Part shown: in pieces, positions 1-6,400 of the stretch
Position numbering within the stretch: the first letter of the stretch is position 1
Layout: each line of letters opens with the position of its first letter
DNA from: Bacteroidales bacterium 45-6
GTDB lineage: Bacteria > Bacteroidota > Bacteroidia > Bacteroidales > Dysgonomonadaceae
DNA length: 6,673 bases
Reading direction: 5' to 3'
Assembly: GCA_001897035.1 (NCBI GenBank)
Contig: MKRS01000561.1
Span: 1 to 6,673 of the forward strand
Made by a program: the position numbers and the translations under genes
The notes under the pieces: model-generated
Database searches by the model: none
Seen by the model: the letters and a program-made list of their open reading frames with translations, nothing else
Told to the model about the DNA's origin: nothing

Positions 1-148
1 ATATAATGTTTTGGATGTAAATATGGATGGCAATGTATATAACACGGCAACTCCGCAAGATGCATCTAACATTGTGAACAACGTGGCAAATGCACCTGGC
101 AACACTTTCCACCTGCCGTCTTATTCGGGGTTGAAAGCGAAGCTGTAA
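1..148 (+). CDS. C-terminal fragment of an upstream dockerin-tailed surface protein (5' end outside window)
   Basis: The reading frame enters at position 2 (TAT AAT GTT ...) and ends at the TAA at 146-148, giving the last 48 residues of a larger protein. These residues equal the last 48 residues of the large gene downstream, apart from Val for Ile and Tyr for Phe. The fragment contains one dockerin-like calcium loop, DVNMDG, followed by PQDAS and the tail GNTFHLPSYSGLKAKL. At DNA level the two tails differ at 8 of 147 positions (2-148 against 6358-6504). The gene lies on the same strand as the large gene, 221 bp upstream, so the two are probably tandem paralogues or at least share an exchanged C-terminal cassette. 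Only the tail is visible, so the rest of the protein's domains and its function cannot be stated. Confidence 0.9.
   Translation, partial: YNVLDVNMDGNVYNTATPQDASNIVNNVANAPGNTFHLPSYSGLKAKL
2..148 (+). repeat. Direct repeat, copy 1 (paralogous gene tail)
   Basis: This stretch repeats at 6358-6504 with 8 mismatches in 147 bases, which are grouped in short clusters separated by long identical blocks. Six of the eight are silent or conservative at codon level. Weaker similarity continues past the stop codon: 149-180 aligns with 6505-6544 with gaps, and both end in AAAGCCA. The duplicated unit therefore included the start of the 3' untranslated region. Confidence 0.93.
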
Positions 149-196
149 GGCATGAAGTAAAGAGTACCAAATCAAAGCCACGAAGTGGTGACATAA

Positions 197-330
197 GGAG
201 CTGTCTCAAAAGAACGCAAATTACGCTAATTTGTTATTTTACAAGCAGATAGACTCAGTCTAAATATCTGACTTAGTGAATAAAGTTAATCCATACAATT
301 TGCGTTCAAAATTTCTTTTGAGATAGCCCC
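197..330. mobile_element. MITE-like or IS-derived element with terminal inverted repeats (134 bp)
   Basis: The left end GGAGCTGTCTCAAAAG (197-212) is the reverse complement of the right end CTTTTGAGATAGCCCC (315-330) at 14 of 16 positions. The pairing resumes inside: AACGCAAATT (213-222) is perfectly complementary to AATTTGCGTT (297-306), with 8 extra bases, CAAAATTT (307-314), in the right arm only. The interior is A/T-rich and non-coding. It holds nested small inverted repeats: AGACT-C-AGTCT at 251-261, and CAGATA (246-251) opposite TATCTG (265-270). An end of the form GG-GCT-TCTCAAAAG resembles terminal repeats I associate with bacterial insertion sequences; that is from memory and unchecked. 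There is no transposase and no obvious target-site duplication, so it may be old. The alternative is a long RNA stem-loop in the leader of the downstream gene. Confidence 0.5.
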
Positions 331-369
331 TTGGAATAAATATAACAAAAATATTTAAACTTTGAAATA
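331..369 (+). promoter_or_regulatory. A/T-rich leader and translation start region without Shine-Dalgarno
   Basis: The 39 bases before the start codon are almost all A and T and contain no AGGAGG-like sequence, which is common for Bacteroidota genes. An in-frame TAA at 343-345 lies just upstream, and no ATG, GTG or TTG codon falls in frame between it and 370, so ATG 370 is the only reasonable start. I looked for the Bacteroidota -7 box (TAnnTTTG). I found only off-spacing versions, TACAATTTG at 294-302 and TAAACTTTG at 356-364. The second is too close to the ATG to be useful. No promoter is called. Confidence 0.4.
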
Positions 370-432
370 ATGAAAAAATTACAAACTTACCTACAGTTTT
401 TCCTGTTGCTTATTGTGGTGGGCGCTTATGCA
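370..432 (+). other. Sec-type signal peptide
   Basis: Residues 1-21 show a short basic start (MKK), a hydrophobic stretch centred on FFLLLIVVG, and an AYA|Q junction that fits signal peptidase I cleavage between residues 21 and 22. There is no lipobox cysteine, so a lipoprotein is unlikely. This sends the protein across the inner membrane; how it then crosses or attaches to the outer membrane is not shown by this segment. Confidence 0.9.
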
Positions 433-3400
433 CAAACACCTGCCATTGGCTGGCAAAAGACCTTGGGCGGATCTAATTATGAGGAGGGCGAATTTATAAT
501 TCAAACCAGCGATGGTGGCTATGCTATAGCTGGATATACTCAATCAACCGATGGCGATATAAGTGGCAACCATGGTGGGTATGATGCCTTTGTGGTAAAG
601 TTGAATGCCGCAGGTGCTATTGAATGGAAAAAAACCTATGGAGGTACAGGTGATGACAGGGTTAATTCTTTTGTTCAAACAGCCGATGGTGGTTATATAA
701 TGGGAGGTCATACCACCTCCACCGATGGAGATGCAGTTGGCAGTGGCTATCATGGGGGTACTGGTAACGATGCGTGGGTAGTAAAGATTAATGCCGCTGG
801 CAATATTATTTGGCAAAAAGCGTATGGAGGAACACAAAATGAATATATTAATTCAATAATTGCTACCAGCGATGGAGGTTATATACTTGGATGTTATACT
901 TATTCAACCGATGGTTATGTAAGTGGTAACCATGGTGATGCTGATATCTGGATCGTTAAAATCAATTCTTCCGGAACCATAGTATGGCAAAAAGCATTAG
1001 GTGGCACTGATACTGAGTGGATAAGTGTATATTCCATAGTCCAAACTTCAGACGGGGGCTATTTACTCGCAGGAAGTACCTATTCCACAGATGGAGATGT
1101 TACCGGTAACCATGGAGATCGGGATATTTGGCTGGTGAAATTAGATGCCACAGGCAATATATCCTGGAAAAAAACCATAGGAGGAACTAGTGATGATAAA
1201 GCATTTTCCATAGCACCTACCTCCGATGGTAATTATATATTGTCGGGACAAACGTTCTCATCCGACGGTGATGTAACGGGCAACCACAGTAGCGGAGATA
1301 TTTGGATACTAAAACTCACTGCAACTGGCAATATAATATGGCAAAAAGCTCTCGGTTCATCCACTAATGACTGGGCCTGGCAAACAGTGACTGCCAACGA
1401 TGGCGGATACATAATAGCGGGTACTTCCAGCTCAAACGATGGTGATGTAACGGGCTTCCATGGCGATCATGATTTCTGGATGGTAAAGCTGGATGCTACG
1501 GGCAATCTTATATGGCAAAAATCATTAGGCGGATCGGGATATGAGGAGGCATATTCCTTAGTCGCAACTACAGATGGCGGTTGTGTGGTTACAGGCGCTA
1601 CCCGATCGAATGATGGAGATGTAATTGGCAATCATGGTGGCGGAGATACCTGGGTGGTAAAACTTAGCCCCGCTACAGTCAATACGGTACCCAACCAGAT
1701 AGTGTGCACAGGCAACACCAGCTCTGCTATAAATTTCAGTAGCCCTACACCAGTTTCGGGAGTTACCATTACTGGCTATAGCTGGACCAATGACAATACC
1801 AGCATAGGCCTCGCCGCCAATGGCACAGGCAACATCCCAGCCTTTACCGCCACCAATAATGGCACAACAACAGTAATGGCAACTATTGTGGTATCTCCAA
1901 TATACACCTACGGTGCTACCACTTATACAGGATCGCCCATCACGTTTACCATTATGGTAAACCCGGCGGGAAGTTGCTCTTCCTCATACTGCTTCAAGGA
2001 TGTAAGCGCTGGAGGAAACCATAGCGCAGGTATAAGGACAGATGGTACGCTGTGGACATGGGGTTACAATTTGTATGGGCAATTAGGTAATGGCAACAAC
2101 AGCACAAGCACAACACCCGTTAAAATTAGCAACTATACCTGGAAGCAGATATCTACTGGAACCTATTTTACTCTCGCCATACGCGATGACGGAACACTTT
2201 GGGCATGGGGAGTAAATAGCAATGGACAATTGGGCAATGGCACTACCAACAATAGCAATATACCTGTGCAAATAGGAGCAGGCTACACATGGAAACAAGT
2301 AGCAGCAGGTAGCAGTCACAGCTTGGCCATTCGTGATGATGGAACACTTTGGGCTTGGGGATATAATGTCTATAGCCAATTAGGCACAGGAAATACTACC
2401 GATAGCAGCATCCCGGTAAAGGTGGGCACAGCTACCAACTGGAGCCAAATAGCCGCCGGAAATTACCACTCTATTGGGATCCAATCCGATGGCAGTCTTT
2501 GGGTATGGGGTAGTAACGCCTACGGACAGATGGGCAACAGTAGTACAGGAACTAATTTAACAGTACCTACAAAAATAGGAACTGGTAGCACTTGGAAGCA
2601 AGTAACTGCAGGTAGCGACCACAATTTGGCCATTAAGGCAGATGGTACACTTTGGACATGGGGAAGAAACGACTTCGGGCAATTAGGCAATGGCAATGCT
2701 ATCAATAGCAGCAGCTTTGTGCAAGTAGCCGGCAGTTGGAGTTCTGTATCGTCAAGAAATTTTCATAATACTGCCATCAAGGCAGATGGTACACTTTGGA
2801 CGTGGGGCTATAATCTGTATGGAGCACTGGGCAATGGTAACAATAGCAACAGCAATATTCCTGTTCAGGTAGGCACAGATATAGACTGGGTTCGTACTTC
2901 ATCTGGTGTTTACCACAGTTTGGGTATAAAAAAAGGAGGCGCTTTATGGACATGGGGATACAACCGCTATGGGCAATTGGGCAATGGCAGTATCACCAAT
3001 ACCAATATACCTGTGCTGATACAATCTGGTTGCCCTACGGTATTTGTATCTACTGGTTCTGGCTATTTAAGTAGTTTTGCAAGTTGTAGCGGTAGTGCTT
3101 CAGCGACACAAACCTTTACTGTTTCGGCACTTAATCTGTCTAATGTTTTAACCATAACAGCACCCGCTGGTTTTGAAGTTTCCAAAACTTCAAACAGTGG
3201 CTTTGCAGGTACAGTAACGCTGTCTCCAGTAAGTGGCAATGTAGCATCTACCACTATATACATCAGGCAGGCAGCAAGCGCATCAGGTTTGGTATCGGGT
3301 AATGTATCGGTGCAATCTACAGACGCCATTACACAAACCTTAGCAGTAAATGGTGAAGCAACGGTAGCAGGCAACATGAATGCCGTTACCAGCCAAACTA

Positions 3401-6400
3401 TATGTAATGGTGGTGGGGCAACCACAGCGGTGAAATTTAGCAGTCCTTTTACCAATAATAACGCAATTACGTACAATTGGGTAAACAATAATACCGCCAT
3501 TGGCTTAGCAGCCAGTGGAACCGGTGATATCCCATCCTTTACCGCTACCAATAGTGGCACAGCACCAGTAACGAGCACCGTAACGGTAACGCCATATTTT
3601 GGACCTTTATATAACGGGCCAGCGATACCTGCAAGCCCCACTCTAAACTATGCCGGTCTGTTAGTTACTTATAGCAATGTATCAATTAACGGAGGTGGCA
3701 ATTCTGCAACTGTTTCTTCTGGGGCTACGGTGAGTATAAGTTATAATGTTAACCCTAATGGTAATAATTTAGACTGTAGCGGTTGTTTTTATCAACGCTA
3801 CATCGGAATTGGTTCTACCAATACAATAATTGACTGCGAAGCATATGGTATTAGATCATATGATCCGCAAAGCAGAAATCTCAATTTTACTGCACCAACA
3901 GTTCCTGGTATATATTATATTACGCAAGGGGGTTCGTTATCCTTTTCGTGTGCAGGTTCGTTTAATTTCCCTAATACCTACAGTGATGCCATCGGAGTTA
4001 TAGTAGTAGCACCGCTTTGTCCTGGTGCACCGCAAACATTTACATATACGGTAAACCCAATGCCTAAGGTAAATGCGGTAAATGATTTGGTGGTTTGTGC
4101 AGGTTCACCTACAACGGTAAACTTTAGCGGCACTACAGGCACAACGTATAATTTTACCAATAGCAATGCCGCCATCGGTTTGGCAGCAAGCGGTAGTGGC
4201 AACCTGAGCTTTACCACTACCAATACTACCACAGCGCCTATTACTGCTACCATTACGGTTACACCAGTGATTGGGCCTTGCGCTGGAACACCAATTACCT
4301 TTAAAATTACCGTAAACCCAAGTGTAGTAATGACTGCCATCAACAATCAATTCGTATGTAATGGTGCAACAGTACCTGCAATAAGTTTAAGTAGCACTAC
4401 CACCACCACAGGTAATGACGCCATTACCTATACCTGGACCAATAGCAATACAGCGATTGGTTTAGCAGCGAGCGGTACGGGAAATATACCATCGTTTACG
4501 GCTACCAATAACAGCACAGCACCGGTAACAAGCACTATAACGGTAACCCCAGCTTATCGCTCTCGACCTTTATATTCAGGGCAGGCTATACCTACTACCC
4601 GCATACTTAACTATCAGGGTCTATCGGTTACCTATAGTAACATTTCTATTAACGGAGGAGGCACTGCTGTAACTGTTTCGCCTGGAGCTACGGTGGGTAT
4701 TAGCTACAGTGTGAGTCCTAATGCATCTAATTTAGCTTGTAGCAGTTGTTTTTATCAACGCTACATCGGCATTGGTTCTACCAATACATCTATTGAATGT
4801 ATCAACTATTATTTTTATGATAGTCAAAATATCAATCGTAGTTTTACTGCACCCACAGTTCCTGGCACGTATTATATCACGCAAACAGGCTCATTAGACA
4901 GTGATTGCCATACGGTAGATTTCCCTAATACCTATAGCGATGCCATAGCTGTGATTGTAGTAGCACCGTTTTGCTCTGGTACACCACAGACATTTACCTA
5001 TACGGTAAACCCTACTGCTACTGTAAATACGGTGGCCAATCAAACGGTATGTAATAACGCAACTGTACCTACAATGACTTTTAGTAGCCCAACTACCACC
5101 ATAGGTAACGACATCATTACCTATAGCTGGACGAATAATAATGCAGCGATTGGTTTAGCAACCAGCGGAACAGGAAATATACCATCGTTTAAAGCAATCA
5201 ATAACAATGGATCTCCTGTAACGGCTACCGTAACGGTAACGCCTAATTATCGTTCTCAACCAGTATATTCAGGGCAAACTATACCATCTCCTGTTACACA
5301 GATATACTCAGACAGGCCGTTTACTTATAGCAATGTATCTATTAACGGGGGTGGCAATTCAGCTACGGTATCTCCAGGTGCTACCGTAAATATCAGCTAT
5401 CGTGTTCTCCTTGAAAATGTTCCTGACGAAGGTGCGATATATTGTCCACTTTGTAGTTTTCAAAGCTCTATTGGTGTAGGCTCTACAAATACAATCATAG
5501 GCTGCAAGAATTGGAATTTTTTCGGTCAGTCACAATCCTTTAATACTAGTTTTACGGCACCATCTGCACCAGGTGTTTACTATCTTACACAAGTAGGCTC
5601 CTTAGAAGTAGTTTGCCCCTCCAATATTAATTTCCCTAATACCTATAGCGACGCCATTGCTGTGATTGTAGTGGGGACTATTTGCTCTGGTACACCAAAA
5701 ACGTTTACCTATACGGTAAATCCTGCTGGTAGTTGCACTGTCTTCGCCAAAGTAAAAGCCCTGCTCAAAGGTCCTTTAAGCGGCACTACGATGAGCACTA
5801 CGCTCAATACCGCCAACCTGATTCCTTTGACACAGCCGTATAGCGGAGCTCCTTGGAACTATGCAGGAACGAGTACCGAAAGTGTAACGGCCATCCCTGC
5901 CAATGTAACGGACTGGGTGCTGGTAGAGTTAAGAGATGCCACCACACCAGCCACAGTGGTAGCCACAAGAGCTGCATTTATATTAAGTGATGGCAACATC
6001 GTAGATGTAGATGGAGTTAGCCCGGTAGAATTTACAGATATAGCGGCAGGCAATTACCATATTGCTGTAAAACATAGAAATCACTTGGCTATCCGTACAG
6101 CCACCGCACAAGCATTGGGCGGTTCTGCCAGCGGAGCCACACTCTACGATTTCACCACTGCACAAACCCAAGCCAACGGTACCAACCCAATGGTACAAAG
6201 TGGAACTGTATATGCAATGTGGTCGGGAGATGTAAATGCAGATGGTAATGTCTATAACACGGCCTCTCCACAAGATGCCTCGCAAGTAGTAAACGGTGTG
6301 GCCAATAAAACTGGCAACACGTTCCACCTACCAAGCTATGGAGGCTATAAAAATGTGTATAATATTTTGGATGTAAATATGGATGGCAATGTCTTCAACA

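Larger units (their letters stand above)
3376..5724 (+). repeat. Array of four PKD-like units, three with nested inserts
   Basis: Units cover residues 1003-1230, 1231-1317, 1318-1548 and 1549-1785. All share a VCxG-type start, a YxWTN-type strand, IGLAxSGxGN, a TVTP strand, and an ending C-x-G-x-P-x-T-F-x-x-T-V-N-P. The second unit (87 residues) is the plain form: TVTP (1296-1299) is followed after four residues by Cys 1304. In the other three, 140-146 residues are inserted at exactly that point. The framing cysteines 1012/1217, 1243/1304, 1330/1535 and 1561/1772 probably form one disulfide per unit. Units 1 and 3 share near-identical DNA, so the array grew by recent duplication. It probably works as an extended stalk. 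Confidence 0.85.

Noticed and set aside
294..364. Possible Bacteroidota -7 promoter boxes (TACAATTTG, TAAACTTTG)
   Set aside because: Both have three bases between TA and TTTG instead of two, and no suitably placed -33 TTG box was seen. The second is only 5 bases from the start codon.
1990..3030. Regularly spaced DNA repeats that could suggest a CRISPR or satellite array
   Set aside because: The period of about 150 bp is a multiple of the RCC1 repeat length and keeps one reading frame. The similarity is protein repeat structure, not direct repeats with unique spacers.
3063..3641. Minus-strand open frame of 192 codons, opposite the Ig-like and PKD-like region
   Set aside because: It is a shadow of Thr/Ala/Val-rich codons on the + strand. 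It has low complexity, no recognisable domain and no start context, and the + strand frame is continuous and clearly homologous to known repeats.
3978..4346. Other minus-strand frames (also at 544-837, 2083-2379, 2520-2705, 5859-6053 and 5983-6327)
   Set aside because: All lie inside the large gene. They mirror its repeats and encode biased low-complexity sequence, so there is no independent evidence that they are genes.
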